NCBI GenBank assembly: GCA_033557465.1
Contig: CM066035.1
Span: forward strand, 920,834,235 to 920,898,234
DNA length: 64,000 nucleotides
Direction: 5' to 3'
Origin: Ichthyophis bannanicus
Taxonomy: Eukaryota > Chordata > Amphibia > Gymnophiona > Ichthyophiidae
Shown here piece by piece: positions 10,363 to 20,580 of the stretch. Position 1 is the first letter of the stretch. Each line of letters opens with the position of its first letter. Below the pieces are notes generated by a model. It worked only from the letters and a program-made list of their open reading frames with translations, searched no databases and had not been told where the DNA came from. A program made the translations under genes and the position numbers.

Positions 10363-11193
10363 AGTCTCCAAGCAGCTTGGAAGTCAGAGCCCAGAACTGG
10401 GCTCCTTAGGAACAAATAAGCAGAGCTTTAGTGTTTTATTATTTTCTAGATTTAGGTGCTGGGCTGCTGCTGTGGAGGAAATCTTTGACTGTGTCCCTTC
10501 TGTCTTTCTCTAATCTGTTTTTTTTTTTTTCTCTCTGTCTCTCTCTGTCAGTCTCCCCATAGGTCAAACAAGCAGGGGAGCTGCACAGGACACAGGTCTC
10601 CTTTCTACCGAACCCCCTTGGTGGGTGAGGAGAAGGTTGAAGACAATTACAGGCAGCAATTGAATACAGCAGTAGGCTCTGAGGGTCCCCTGACTGATTT
10701 AGGGGTTCCCCGAGCTGCCCTGAGCGGTTATTACTCTGTTATTGACTCTGATAACTGCTACTCAGAGCTTGTGACAGGCATGCTGGACAGCACTCTGTGT
10801 TTTGACCCCCCCCTCCACTCATGTGTGTGGGTGAGTAGAGTTTGAAGCTTTTTCTTTCTAAAGGCAGTGGTGGAGGCCTTGGGGTGGCCTGGAATCAGCT
10901 TTGGGGAGTGTTTTAGACCTTTTGGGTAGTTTTTCTGGTCCTTTTTTTTGGCGGGATCGGGTCCGGCGGCCATTTTGGATTTTTTTCAAAGTTGTTTTTC
11001 TTTGTGTTTTTTTTTAGGGATAGGAGCTTCGTTTTTGCAATTCTTGGTCAGATATCAGCTAATTGACTCCAGCTCTATCTAATCCTGCAATTTGGAGCGT
11101 TTTTGAGCACTTTTAAAATCACAATTTTTTCTCTGCTCTGTTTGCTTCAGCAAGGTGTTCCTGCTTTGCTGGCAAAGGGCTGTGTGCATAGCC
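10363..11193 (+). promoter_or_regulatory. DIRS-B leader with YY1-like motif
   Basis: Non-coding leader between left repeat and gag. It has pyrimidine tracts around 10515-10550 and GGCGGCCATTTT at 10965-10976, the same YY1-like core seen in DIRS-A, E and G. Promoter function is inferred from its place and conservation. Confidence 0.45.
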
Positions 11194-12633
11194 ATGCCTG
11201 CTAGTCCTCGGTGTCTGGTCTGTGGCATTCGTAGAAGTAGTAATTTGGAAGCCCGAGTCTGTGCCACTTGTTCTGCTGTGGGTGCTGGCATGGAGGACCC
11301 TCTGGAGGGCTCCAGTGCAGATCTCCCACCTGTATCTACAGAAGGGACATCAGAGCAGGCAGAGACGGTCCTTGGTCCGGGGATTTCTGCAGTGCCGGAG
11401 CGCCTGTTGGCAGGGGGCATCCAGGAGGGATCCCTGGGAGTTCCACCCGCCTTTTTCTCTCTCATGCAGGAAGCTCTGGCTCTCTTGCAGCCGGCGGGGG
11501 GAGGCTCGGTCCTGCCCCGCCGTGGGCTAAAGCGTCCACTTTCAGTAGAGGGAGACACTGGTCCACAAAAGAAGAGCCGGCCACCGAGTGTTGCGGATTC
11601 TGCGCCTCCTGGGGACGAGTTCCACGAGGGGCTGGGGGAGGCTCTCGAGCTGGAGTCTGCAGAGGATTTAGAAGATGGCGAGTTGTTGGACGACGAGCAG
11701 AGTAGTAGAATAGTGCGTGTATTTCGTAAAGAGGAACTTCCGGCACTGATTGCCGAAACCCTCAAGGTATTGAACATACCCGTGGAAGATGCCACGGCGG
11801 AAGACAAGTTGGAGGATCCCTTGATGCAGGCAGTGCGCACTTCCCACAGAGTCTTTCCGCTCCATAGGGTTTTTAAAGCTATGATCCAGGAGGAGTGGAA
11901 CAGTCCAGAGTCCACTTTGCGCAGGGCTAGACTGTTGCCTAAATTGTATCCTCTGTCGGAGGCTGATAGAGAGCTCTTTCGTTCGCCGAAGGTGGACGCG
12001 GCAGTTTCCGCGGTTACTAAACGGACTACTATCCCGGTGGAAGGTGCTGCGGCGTTGAAGGACCCGCAGGATCGGAAAGTTGATAGCTTGTTGAGACAGG
12101 CGTTTGATGTTGCTGCCCTGTCAATGCAGGCGGCGGTGGCCGGGGCCTGGGTGGCGCGCGGCTGCCTCTGCTGGTCTCAACAGTTCCAGGGGTTGGAGTC
12201 GGGTACCGCTTATTTGGCGGATATCCACTATGACCTCATTAGGGGGTTAGCTAACGGCATGGCGTCGGTGGTAGCGGCGCGTCGTTCTCTTTGGTTACGC
12301 AATTGGGCGGCTGATGGCTCTTCTAAAGCTCGCCTTAGTAAGCTGCCGTTTAAGGGCAGGCAGTTATTTGGAGAGAACTTGGATAGGTTGGTGGGGGGTC
12401 GGCTTCCGGAGGATAAGCCGAAGCAGGGGAAGCCGACCTTCACCTTCCGGGGGTCTCAGCAGTCCTTTCGGAGGTTTCGTGCCTCCCGCTTTGGTCAGTC
12501 CCAGCGTTCCAGATATCTGGGGCGCGGACAGAGTTTCCGCGGATTTCGGGGGGCAGGTAGAGGTTTTTGGCTCCTTCCAGGCGCAGGTCCCCAAAAAGTC
12601 ACAATGAAGCGAGGCCAGCTCCGGTGGCGGTGA
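11194..12633 (+). CDS. DIRS-B Gag-like protein (C-terminus frameshifted)
   Basis: This is the first gene of the element and probably the structural protein that packages its RNA. I start it at the ATG of 11194, in good context, because CLVCGIRR and CATC, a paired CxxC zinc-ribbon-like motif, follow at once; the frame stays open a few codons upstream with no better start. An acidic, Glu-rich stretch (LESAEDLEDGELLDDEQ) precedes the conserved core IVRVFRKEELPALI, FPLHRVFKAMIQEEW and AVTKRTTIPVEGAAAL. A basic, Arg- and Gly-rich tail (FRRFRASRFGQ) suits RNA binding. Compared with DIRS-G, an extra T near 12568 extends the tail and shifts its relation to RT. DIRS Gag proteins have no defined biochemistry; the role is by position. 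Confidence 0.8.
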   Translation: MPASPRCLVCGIRRSSNLEARVCATCSAVGAGMEDPLEGSSADLPPVSTEGTSEQAETVLGPGISAVPERLLAGGIQEGSLGVPPAFFSLMQEALALLQPAGGGSVLPRRGLKRPLSVEGDTGPQKKSRPPSVADSAPPGDEFHEGLGEALELESAEDLEDGELLDDEQSSRIVRVFRKEELPALIAETLKVLNIPVEDATAEDKLEDPLMQAVRTSHRVFPLHRVFKAMIQEEWNSPESTLRRARLLPKLYPLSEADRELFRSPKVDAAVSAVTKRTTIPVEGAAALKDPQDRKVDSLLRQAFDVAALSMQAAVAGAWVARGCLCWSQQFQGLESGTAYLADIHYDLIRGLANGMASVVAARRSLWLRNWAADGSSKARLSKLPFKGRQLFGENLDRLVGGRLPEDKPKQGKPTFTFRGSQQSFRRFRASRFGQSQRSRYLGRGQSFRGFRGAGRGFWLLPGAGPQKVTMKRGQLRWR

Positions 12634-14505
12634 TTCCCGTAGGGGGCAGACTGCGGGATTTCTACCCTGCCTGGGCCGCTATCACATCCGATCGGTGGGT
12701 GTTAGAAGTGATACGAGAGGGATATGCGCTCGAGCTACATCGACCGGTGCTCGATTCCTTCGTTATGTCCCCGTGCAGCGCTCCCTGGAAACGACGAGTC
12801 GTATCCGATACACTTTCCTGGCTGCTTCGGCTCCGGGCGGTCGCCCCCGTGCCGGAGGGGCAGGTAAGGTCCGGTCGATACTCCATCTACTTCGTAGTGC
12901 CGAAAAAGGAGAGCACCTTTCGACCAATCCTGGATTTAAAGAGAGTGAATCGGTGCCTCCGGGTGTCGCATTTTTGCATGGAAACGCTGCGCTCGGTCAT
13001 AGCGGCGGTCCGCGAGGGGGAATTCCTAACGTCCCTAGACCTTACGGAGGCCTATTTGCACATTCCCATTCGCCGGGAACATCAAAGATTTCTGCGGTTT
13101 GCGCTGCCGATGGGCCATTTTCAGTTTCAAGCCATGCCCTTCGGCCTAGCGACGGCGCCACGGGTCTTCACAAAGATCATGGTGGTGGTAGCGGCGTTCC
13201 TGCGCAAGGAGGGTGTCCTCGTACATCCCTATCTTGACGACTGGTTGATCCGGGCGAAGTCGAGGGAGGAGAGTCTCCGGGCGACGGCGCGGGTCGTACA
13301 GGTTTTGCAGTCGTTAGGCTGGGTGGTCAATCGGGCGAAGAGCAGCCTTCTTCCCTCGCAGACCTTGGAGTATTTGGGGGCGCGTTTCGAGACCGGCAAC
13401 GGGAAGGTTTTTCTCCCAGTGCACAGAGCGCGGGCCCTGAGGCGGCTGGTGGAGCAGTTTCTAGCGGGCGTCCTTGGCTTGGCAATATCTTCAGCTTCTC
13501 GGCACGATGGCGGCGACCATCGAGGTAGTTCCGTGGGCAAGGGCGCACATGCGGCCCCTGCAGCGAGCGCTGCTGCGTCGATGGTGTCATCAGTCTGACT
13601 CGCTAGCTCGTCAGTTAGTTTGCCCCTTGGGGGTTTGGCGCAGCCTTCGCTGGTGGTTGCGTCGGCGCTCTCTGGCAAACGGTATGCCCTTGGAGTCTCC
13701 CGTCTGGCGTCTGCTGATGACGGATGCCAGTTTGAGCGGCTGGGGGGCTCATTGCGAGGGCCAGATTGCTCAGGGCCAATGGTCCTCGCGGGAGAGCCGG
13801 TGGTCCATCAACCGACTGGAAATGAGTGCCGTGTGGTTGGCTCTGACAGCGTTTCAGCCTTGGCTGCAGGGAGCGGCGGTCAGGGTGCTATCCGACAATG
13901 CCTCCACAGTAGCCTACATAAATCGCCAGGGAGGCACAGGCAGCGCAGCGTTGGAAGCGGAGGCGGATCTGCTTCTGGATTGGGCAGAGCGGCATCTTCA
14001 GTGTCTGTCGGACCAGCATATCGCGGGGGTTCACAATGTGGAGGCGGACTTTCTGAGTCGTCGCAGGGTAGACCCCGGAGAGTGGTCTCTACATCCCGAG
14101 GTATTTGCGTTGCTGGTCCGTCGTTGGGGTCTGCCGATAATGGACCTCATGGCGACCTTTGAGTCCGCGCAGGTCGAAAGGTTCTTCAGCAGGCGTCGGG
14201 AACGCATGTCGGAAGGCCTCGATGCATTGGCACAAAGGTGGCCAAGGTACGGGCTGCTCTATGTCTTTCCTCCGTGGGCTCTGCTGGGTCGCCTGGTACA
14301 GCGGATCGAACGGTATCCGGGTCCCGTGGTTCTGATTGCTCCGGACTGGCCTCGTCGGCCTTGGTATGCGGATCTGGTGCGGTTGAGTGTGGCCGATCCG
14401 TGGCTCCTTCCTCCTCGGCCGGATCTTCTTCGGCAGGGGCCGCTGCAGATGCCTCAGGTGGCTCGATTCTCGCTTACAGCATGGCTATTGAGAGGACGCG
14501 AATGA
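12567..14505 (+). pseudogene. DIRS-B RT-RNase H-methyltransferase-like polyprotein, one frameshift
   Basis: The second gene copies element RNA. RT signatures include VPKKESTFRPILDLK, SLDLTEAYLHIPI, QAMPFGLATAPRVF and the catalytic PYLDDWLIR. A one-base change near 13470-13480 moves the frame. The second half carries RNase H (MTDASLSGWGAHC, INRLEMSAVWLAL, LSDNASTVAYI) and then VMDLMAT-type and VFPPWALLGR motifs of the Dam methyltransferase-like region found in DIRS elements. Apart from the frameshift no stop is seen. In the intact DIRS-E the equivalent is 711 codons in one frame. Confidence 0.85.
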
Positions 14506-15542
14506 GAGCCAAAGGTTATTCTCCGGAGGTCATTGCTACCTTGTTGCAGGCGCGGCGTCGGTCTACGTCGCTAGCGTATGTCCGGGTCTGGCGTATTTTT
14601 GAGAGCTGGTGTGCGGCTCGCGAGTTGCGGCCTTTGCGGACCTCCTTTCCTCAGATCCTCTCCTTCTTGCAAGCAGGGGTGGACAAGGGCCTGGCGGCCA
14701 GTTCGTTGAGGGTCCAACTTGCAGCTCTTGCGTGTTTTCGAGGCAAGGTTCAGGGCCAGTTATTGGGGTCCCATGCGGACGTGAAGCGCTTCTTGCGAGC
14801 GGTGTTGCTTATGCGTCCTCCGTGCAGGGCTTTAGTGCCCTCGTGGGACTTGAATTTGGTGTTGAGGTCTCTGGTGGCTTCGCCGTTTGAACCCTTGGCA
14901 CAAGCTTCGTTGAAGGACTTGACGTTGAAAACGGTGTTTCTGGTAGCGATCTCGTCAGCTCGCAGGATCTCAGAGTTGCAGGCTCTTTCGTGTAGGGAAC
15001 CCTATCTGTCTTTCTCTGCCGACAAGGTGGTATTGCGACCGGTTCCCGCGTTTTTGCCTAAGGTAGTTTCGGCGTTTCACATGAATCAGGTGGTGTCTCT
15101 CCCGGTGTTTGCCAAGGAACGGGGCAAGCACGCGGATAACTCCTTGCACGTGTTGGATGTCCGTCGAGCTCTTCGTCGGTATTTGAGGGAAACGGCGGCC
15201 TTTCGTAAGTCCGATCGCCTATTTGTCGCATTTGGCGGTCCGCGCAAGGGGGAAGCGGCGTCTAAGTCTTCCATTTCCCGCTGGTTGAAAGAGGCGATTT
15301 CGTCGGCATACCTTTTACACGGCAGGATGGTTCCTGCCGGGCTTCGGGCTCACTCGACTAGGGCGCAGGCGGCGTCTTGGGCAGAAGTGAGCTTGGTACC
15401 GGCGGTGGATATTTGTCGGGCGGCGACGTGGTCGTCCTTGCACACCTTTGCTAAGCACTATCGTCTGGATGTGCAGGCAGCGTCGGATGCGCGGTTTGGG
15501 TCTCGGGTGCTTCAGGCTGGACTAGCGAGGCCCTCCCGTTGA
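14238..15542 (+). CDS. DIRS-B tyrosine recombinase
   Basis: The YR joins the circular DNA copy to a target site, in place of an integrase. The frame is open from 14238 but recognisable recombinase begins near 14480 (MAIERTRMRAKGYS), overlapping the RT gene in the -1 frame. The N-terminal core-binding region (SLAYVRVWRIFESWC) leads to the catalytic domain: the first Arg in SARRISELQAL, HSTR (the HxxR box), and the Tyr of AKHYRLDV near the end. All key residues are present and no lesion is seen. It ends GLARPSR, shortly before the ICR. Its real start codon, or whether it is made by read-through, is unknown. Confidence 0.88.
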   Translation: MAKVRAALCLSSVGSAGSPGTADRTVSGSRGSDCSGLASSALVCGSGAVECGRSVAPSSSAGSSSAGAAADASGGSILAYSMAIERTRMRAKGYSPEVIATLLQARRRSTSLAYVRVWRIFESWCAARELRPLRTSFPQILSFLQAGVDKGLAASSLRVQLAALACFRGKVQGQLLGSHADVKRFLRAVLLMRPPCRALVPSWDLNLVLRSLVASPFEPLAQASLKDLTLKTVFLVAISSARRISELQALSCREPYLSFSADKVVLRPVPAFLPKVVSAFHMNQVVSLPVFAKERGKHADNSLHVLDVRRALRRYLRETAAFRKSDRLFVAFGGPRKGEAASKSSISRWLKEAISSAYLLHGRMVPAGLRAHSTRAQAASWAEVSLVPAVDICRAATWSSLHTFAKHYRLDVQAASDARFGSRVLQAGLARPSR

Positions 15543-15552
15543 GATTTACTGC

Positions 15553-15665
15553 TCTGTTACATCCTCTATGGTTCCGGGACTGGACTAGAGGGACGCTAAG
15601 GAAGAGTAAATTAGACTTACCTGCTAATTGTTGTTCCTTGCGGAACTCTAGTCCAGTCCCGGATC
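15553..15665. repeat. DIRS-B internal complementary region
   Basis: The left half mirrors the left terminus and the right half mirrors the right terminus, meeting at CGCTAAGGAAGAGTAAA. It contains ACTTACCTG at 15615-15623, complementary to the splice-donor-like right end. Confidence 0.87.
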
Positions 15666-16034
15666 CCTCCCTGTCTATCTGTTCTCGCTGCCAGCCAAGA
15701 AGGTACATTCATTATAGGAGTCTGCCAGGGTTTTGGTTCTCTATACTTTCGGTCAGAGCTCCTCTGCTTGCAGCACGCCTTATTTTCCTTTCGGGGTCAA
15801 ATCTTGGGGGTGAGCGGTGGCGCCTCTTGTTGCATGCGTTTTGCACAAGGGTTGCCACGGCCGTTCTGGTCCGCCTTCCCGTGGGCGGGAGGTTGTTCTT
15901 ACGCAACTGAAAAAAAAAAAAAAGAAAGAATTTTTGCTCGTAGTGGGAACTTTAGGGTCAGGATCCTTTTTTCCACTGTGTTGTTATATCTACTTATTTG
16001 TTGCTCTGCTTAGTATGCTTTGTCAATAGGTACT
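15666..16034 (+). other. DIRS-B segment between ICR and right repeat
   Basis: Non-coding. It contains an A-run at 15911-15924 and CTTTGTCAATAG at 16018-16029, both shared in position with DIRS-A. Confidence 0.5.
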
Positions 16035-16196
16035 GATGTGTGGGCGGTCCTTGGGGCTGCATATAGCTGGATGATCAAAGAGATGAAGATGTTCAGTCTC
16101 CAAAGCTGCTGGTGGAGGTTCACAACTCTATGGTTCCGGGGCGGGACTAGAGTTCCGCAAGGAACAACAATTAGCAGGTAAGTCTAATTTACTCTT
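16035..16196 (-). repeat. DIRS-B right inverted terminal repeat
   Basis: Mirror of 10224-10362 with a right-end extension that includes CAGGTAAGT at 16175-16183, followed by CTAATTTACTCTT. Confidence 0.85.
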
Positions 16197-16465
16197 ATAT
16201 ACCGCCTTTCATGATATCAAGGTGGTTTACATTGAACAAACTGAAATTACATTGAACAGGGCATTATAACTTGAAGATAACTACTTTACAGGGAACATGG
16301 GCTATGGAGGGTTAAGTGGCTTGCCCAAGACCACAAGGAGCAGCTGTGGGACTAGAAACCCCAGTCCTTCCAGCCCAAGGTTGCTGTCCTCTAGTGGGAT
16401 TTGAACCCCTGACCTTCCAGCCTGAAGTACCTTGCCCCAACCACTAGGCCACTCCTCCACTTCAT
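16195..16465 (-). mobile_element. tRNA-derived SINE, body
   Basis: Read on the minus strand, the head at about 16463 has TGGCCTAGTGGTTGG, a fair A box, and GGTTCAAATCC, a near-consensus RNA polymerase III B box, about 45 bases on. The body holds the GCCCAAGACCACAAGG-type core common in vertebrate SINEs and ends in ATATACCGCCTTTC next to DIRS-B. It sits in L1 ORF1; ATTAT on both sides may be a short target duplication. The family is not named here. Confidence 0.65.
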
Positions 16466-16732
16466 TATATCCTGTCACAAGGATTGCAATGACTCCTTTA
16501 ATTCAGTTGTGACCCCATTAATCTCCACTTTAAGATCTTCTTTTAGCTCATTTAGCCACTGCTTGATCATGTCTGCAACCCCCGAGTTCCAGGAACACCC
16601 ACTCTCCTCCATATTCTCAGGGTCCTGCTCTGGTGTCTGTTTCCCTTCCTTCTCTCCTCGCACTGGGGCATACGAGGACCTAAATTCCGCCAACATTTTC
16701 TTCGCAGACAGACCACTTTTACATGTATCCAT
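16466..16732 (-). pseudogene. L1 ORF1 protein, N-terminal part
   Basis: The minus-strand frame from the ATG at 16730-16732 (MDTCKSGLSAKKMLAEF) has a hydrophilic, Glu- and Lys-rich sequence ending in a coiled-coil-like segment (WLNELKEDLKVEIN). A TGA in place of an Arg codon ends it at 16475. Removing the SINE and DIRS-B leads into the LGNQVEEAE coiled coil at 10200. Assignment rests on that continuity. Confidence 0.75.
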
Positions 16733-17377
16733 CTTCCCCTCCCAGATCTCTGTATGTCTACTGCCTTCTGTAGTCGCTGCTTGTTCCTGTCCCCTTGCCC
16801 TCCTGCTGATCTGTCTATCTTATTGGTTGTTTAATTTCTTCCTCTTTATGCTCCTGCGACCAGCCTGACTTTTAGGTTGTTATAGGGATGTGCTATTGAG
16901 GCCTGTTGATGTGTTCTGCGTTGTCCTCGCCCCCCCCCTGGCTTGCCTGGCTGCACTTCTTCTGTTCAGGTCTTCTGGTCGATCCTCTGTCTCTCTTCTT
17001 TAGCCCCACCTCGCTTGTTCACCACACTGGCACCACTTCACCGGCCTCTTTATCTGAGCCGCGGTCTCCTTCTGTGCCCTGTTCTTTGCTCCTCTACGCC
17101 ATGTGCTCCGGGCCCCCCTCCACTTGGCTGCACTTGCTCTTCTCTCCGCGGTAGTCTTTTCCACTCCCACAACCACTCACTCGCTCTCAGTAAATCTCAA
17201 CACTGCTACAGCTGCAGTACCTGGCTGTTGCTCCTTCACTCTGCAGCTCCTCGGCCTCCGTACTACTCCTCTCAGAGTTCCCGGTAGTCTCTCCCTGTCC
17301 CCTGCTCCTTAATCGGCCTCGTCTCTCCGCCGATCTTCCCCCAACACGGACAGCTCTTCAGTCCCCCTCACAACCGG
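16733..17377 (-). promoter_or_regulatory. L1 5' untranslated region (probable)
   Basis: Pyrimidine-rich on the plus strand with scattered CpG, lying directly upstream of the ORF1 start on the L1 strand. L1 promoters lie in this place. The similar GC-rich pieces at 18958-19215 and 27155-27310 may be the rest of it, separated by the two LTR insertions. Confidence 0.5.
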
Positions 17378-18957
17378 TGTGATAAGGAAGCTTATCATAG
17401 CTCAGGAAGGAGCTATAGTAAAGGTGAAGTGACTCTGAACAAGCAACCTGTCAGTTCTGGTAGAAATAAGAAAACAGAATTTTCCCATAAAAGACTACCA
17501 GTCCCAGAATACACCAGGTTTCCAACAGCCATTAGAGGAGCTGAAGTGGGGAAACGTGTGTTCAATCAAGAGGGCTATGAGGTAATCCCCAAGCACTCAT
17601 CTCAGAGGGCAGGGCCTGATTCAGCACAACTGCGCTGTGCTAGGGTGGAGCACTCATCTAAGCAGAATAAAGGTAGAGTTTATACTACAGAGAATTATCC
17701 TCATCCTCAGTTTCATCTGTGAGATCCTCAGAATCAGCTTGGAGATCCTCATCTTGGACAGCTTCATCATCTGGAGGATCATCAGAAGCAGAAGCCAGAG
17801 AGGGCAAGAAACCCTTTGGAAGAAAGAAGAGAAAAGCATTTGGGAGGTCTAAAGGAGTCCAGAGCAGTACGTATACTGGGAGACATTCAAAAGGCAAGCT
17901 TACACCATTGGACTGGGGAAAACCAGAGGAATGGTGCTGCAGGGCTAGGAATCTCCAGACGGTACCTGTGAGGGAGACGGCTGCACGTGGAAGGGACCCT
18001 AAGACCCGTGCCAGAAGGTATGTGAAGAGAGATCCAGTGTCCAGGGATCTGGATTGGAAGGCTGGACATAAAAACTGGACTACATGCTGGCCAGGCTATT
18101 TAGAGAGGAACTCTAACAGCAATGGAAGCTCAGGTATGAACACTGATCTATGCCCTAGCTATAACCTTGAAAGACAGCAGGGAAACAAGTATTCTCCTGA
18201 AAGTGCTCCATTGAGAAATTCCTCTGTGCCAATCCCTGATATTGAACCCATGATTGTTGAAGGGGAAGGAGCGGTCTTAGATACAGGCTGTGAATATATG
18301 GATTGCTCTCTGTCTAAACTCCTTTGGTAATTTTCTGTTACAAAGTACAGCAACCATCACAAAGAAATACAAACTTGTTCTTTAATCTATTCAGAAAAGC
18401 TCCTGAAGTAGGATTTGAGCCACGCAGTAGAAAGCAAGCCAGCTAAGGGGTTTCAGCTGGGTAACTGCTAGCAATTGAGCCTTACCTAATTGCTTGTGAG
18501 CTCTGAGGGAATCACTTCTGAGTCTATGTGGGAAGATATAAGAAGTTAACCTGAAAAGAACAGTTTTTCCCTTCTTTGTGGATTTTGTTTGTTGTTTGAT
18601 ACACTGCTAAGAAAATATTAGCTAAAGCCTACAGAAAAGACCAGTTTGTTACCAACCAGGCCTTTATTCTTTTGCTTTGATTGCCTGACAAGTTCAGCTG
18701 TTGTTTTCCTGATTTTGTTTTCTAAGTTAAACACTGAAAGCAAGTATCCTGTTTTATGTGCTACCAAGCATATCTGTGTTGGGAGAAATAACCCCATAAA
18801 TAAATATCTTATTGGCTCTACACTCAAGCACAACTAATTATTGTGAGCAGCTGTGTCTGGTGTGAATGGACTGCATTTCCCACAATCCCTTGCAAATCAT
18901 ATTGATATATGCACTTGCCAAGACTGTGAACATTCTCACCCAGGCAGCTGTCTGACA
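17378..18957 (+). mobile_element. Solo LTR, copy 1 (1580 bp)
   Basis: It begins TGTGATAAGG and ends TGTCTGACA, the TG...CA ends of retroviral-type LTRs, and is flanked by CCGG at 17374-17377 and 18958-18961, a 4-bp target duplication. A second copy with the same ends is at 19216-27154. AATAAA at 18799-18804 fits the polyadenylation signal, which sets the plus orientation. ACTACCAGTCCCAGAA at 17500 and TTTCCCACAATCCC near 18877 resemble ZNF143-type sites. Two open stretches (17429-17722 and 17719-18330) are out of frame with each other. No internal retroviral region is attached. Confidence 0.8.
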
Positions 18958-19215
18958 CCGGAACACTGATGCTTCGTCAACCGGCATATTAGTGCTGTGG
19001 CGCACAGCTCCCTGGCGCTACTCCCATTCTCTTCTCAGCTCCCCGCCTCGGCCCGGTGTCGCCGTGACCTGTCTCCCGCCGCTCATTGCTGCCACGTGGC
19101 TCCTCACTCCACTCCTGAAAGCCGCCCACACTGGTGTCTCCTTCAGCTACCGCTGCCCACTCAGACACTCATTTTATTTCTTCGGAGGTTGCTCCCTCAC
19201 TTCCCCTGCATCACG
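18958..19215. other. GC-rich spacer between the two solo LTRs
   Basis: About 250 bp of CpG-containing sequence between CCGG and CACG target duplications. It shares no ends with the LTRs. It is probably the continuation of the L1 5' region, judged by composition and by the order of insertions. Confidence 0.45.
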
Positions 19216-20580
19216 TGTGATAAGGAAGCTTATCATAGCTCAGGAAGGAGCTATAGTAAAGGTGAAGTGACTCTGAACAAGCAACCTGTCAGTTCTGGTA
19301 GAAATAAGAAAACAGAATTTTTTTATAAAAGACTACCAGTCCCAGAATGCACCAGGTTTCCAACAGCCATTAGAGGAGCTGAAGTGGGGAAACGTGTGTT
19401 CAATCAGGAGGGCTATGAGGTAATCCCCAAGCACTCATCTCAAAGGGCAGGGCCTGATTCAGCACAGCTGCGCTGTGCTAAGGTGGAGCACTCATCTAAG
19501 CAGAATAAAGGTAGAGTTTATTCTACAGAGAATCATCCTCATCTTGAGCTTGGATATCTTCATGATCTTGGACAGCTTCATCATCTGGAGGATCATCAGA
19601 AGCAGAAGCCAGAGCGGACGGACAGAGAGGGCAAGAAACCCTTTGGAAGAAAGAAGAGAAAAGCATTTGGGAGGTCTAAAGGAGTCCAGAGCAGTACGTA
19701 TACTGGGAGACATTCAAAAGGCCAGCATACACCATTGGACTGGGGAAAACCAGAGGAGTGGTGCTGCAGAGCTAGGAATCTCCAGACGGTACCTGTGAGG
19801 GAGACGGCTGCACTTGGAAGGGACCCTAAGACCCGTGCCAGAAGGTATGTGAAGAGAGATCCAGTGTCCAGGGATCTGGATTGGAAGGCTGGACATAAGA
19901 ACTGGACTACATACTGGCCAGGCTATTTAGAGAGGAACTCTAACAGCAATGGAAGCTCAGGTATGAACACTGATCTATGCCCTAGCTATAACCTTGAAAG
20001 ACAGCAGGGAAACAAGTATTCTCCTGAGAGTGCTCCATTGAGAAATTCCTCTGTGCCAATCCATGATATTGAACCCATGATTGTTGAAGAAGGGGAAGAG
20101 GTGGTAGATACAGGCTGTGAATACATGGATTGCTCTCTGTCTAAACTCCTTTGGTAATTTACTGTTACAAAGTACAACAACCATCACAAAGAAATACAAA
20201 CTTGTTCTTTAATCTACTCAGAAAAGCTCCTGAGTAGGATTTGAGCCACGCAGTAGAAAGCAAGCCAGCTAAGGGGTTTCAGCTGGGTAACTGCTAGCAA
20301 TTGAGCCTTACCTAATTGCTTGTGAGCTGTGAGGAAATCACTTCTGAGGCTATGTGTGAAGATATAAGAAGTTAACCTGAAAAGAACAGTTTTTCCCTAC
20401 TTTGTGGGTTTTGTTTGTTGATTAAAGCACTGCTAAGAAAATATTAGCTAGAGCCTACAGAAAAGACCAAGTTGTTACCAATCAGGTCTTTATTCTTTTG
20501 CTTTGATTGCCTGACAAGTTCATCTGTTGTTTTCCTGATTTTGTTTTTCTAAGTTTAACACTGAAAGCAAGTATCCTGTT
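19216..20580 (+). mobile_element. Solo LTR, copy 2, left part
   Basis: Same family as 17378-18957, starting TGTGATAAGG after CACG at 19212-19215. The part right of DIRS-C is 26951-27154. Without DIRS-C it is 1569 bp. From its first base it stays open in one frame for 314 codons to the TAA at 20155-20157 (ending YMDCSLSKLLW), though there is no ATG near the start inside the LTR. Copy 1 differs by indels that break this frame, which argues against coding. I recognise no domain in the frame. Confidence 0.8.

Larger units (their letters stand above)
10224..16196 (+). mobile_element. DIRS-B: lineage I DIRS retrotransposon, nearly complete
   Basis: Long inverted repeats (10224-10362 and about 16035-16196) flank gag, RT-RNase H and YR genes, with an ICR at 15553-15665. 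The left end is TTCCTTAGCG and the right end is ...AATTTACTCTT; the ICR spells TTTACTCTTCCTTAGCG, so the two ends share a TT. The flanks (CATTTC and ATATACCG) join with that TT into an intact SINE, so there is no ordinary target duplication. YR is open throughout. Gag is open but carries a one-base insertion near its end, and RT-RNase H has one frameshift. Confidence 0.9.

Noticed and set aside
11079..11915. A 278-codon minus-strand frame over DIRS-B gag
   Set aside because: The plus-strand frame has the conserved Gag blocks shared with DIRS-E and G; the antisense has none.
12567..12633. A different gag-RT frame relation in DIRS-B
   Set aside because: An extra T near 12568 compared with DIRS-G explains it; the other five copies have RT in +1.
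16400..16465. A tRNA gene on the minus strand
   Set aside because: A and B box-like sequences are present but no cloverleaf with paired acceptor arms was seen, and the sequence continues into a SINE body.
17685..17897. Acidic minus-strand frame as a transposase N-terminus
   Set aside because: Short Asp- and Glu-rich translation with no transposase motif, lying inside the solo LTR.
18997..20157. A 386-codon host gene
   Set aside because: The frame starts in the GC-rich spacer and crosses into the LTR; the other LTR copy breaks the frame by indels, and no domain is recognisable.
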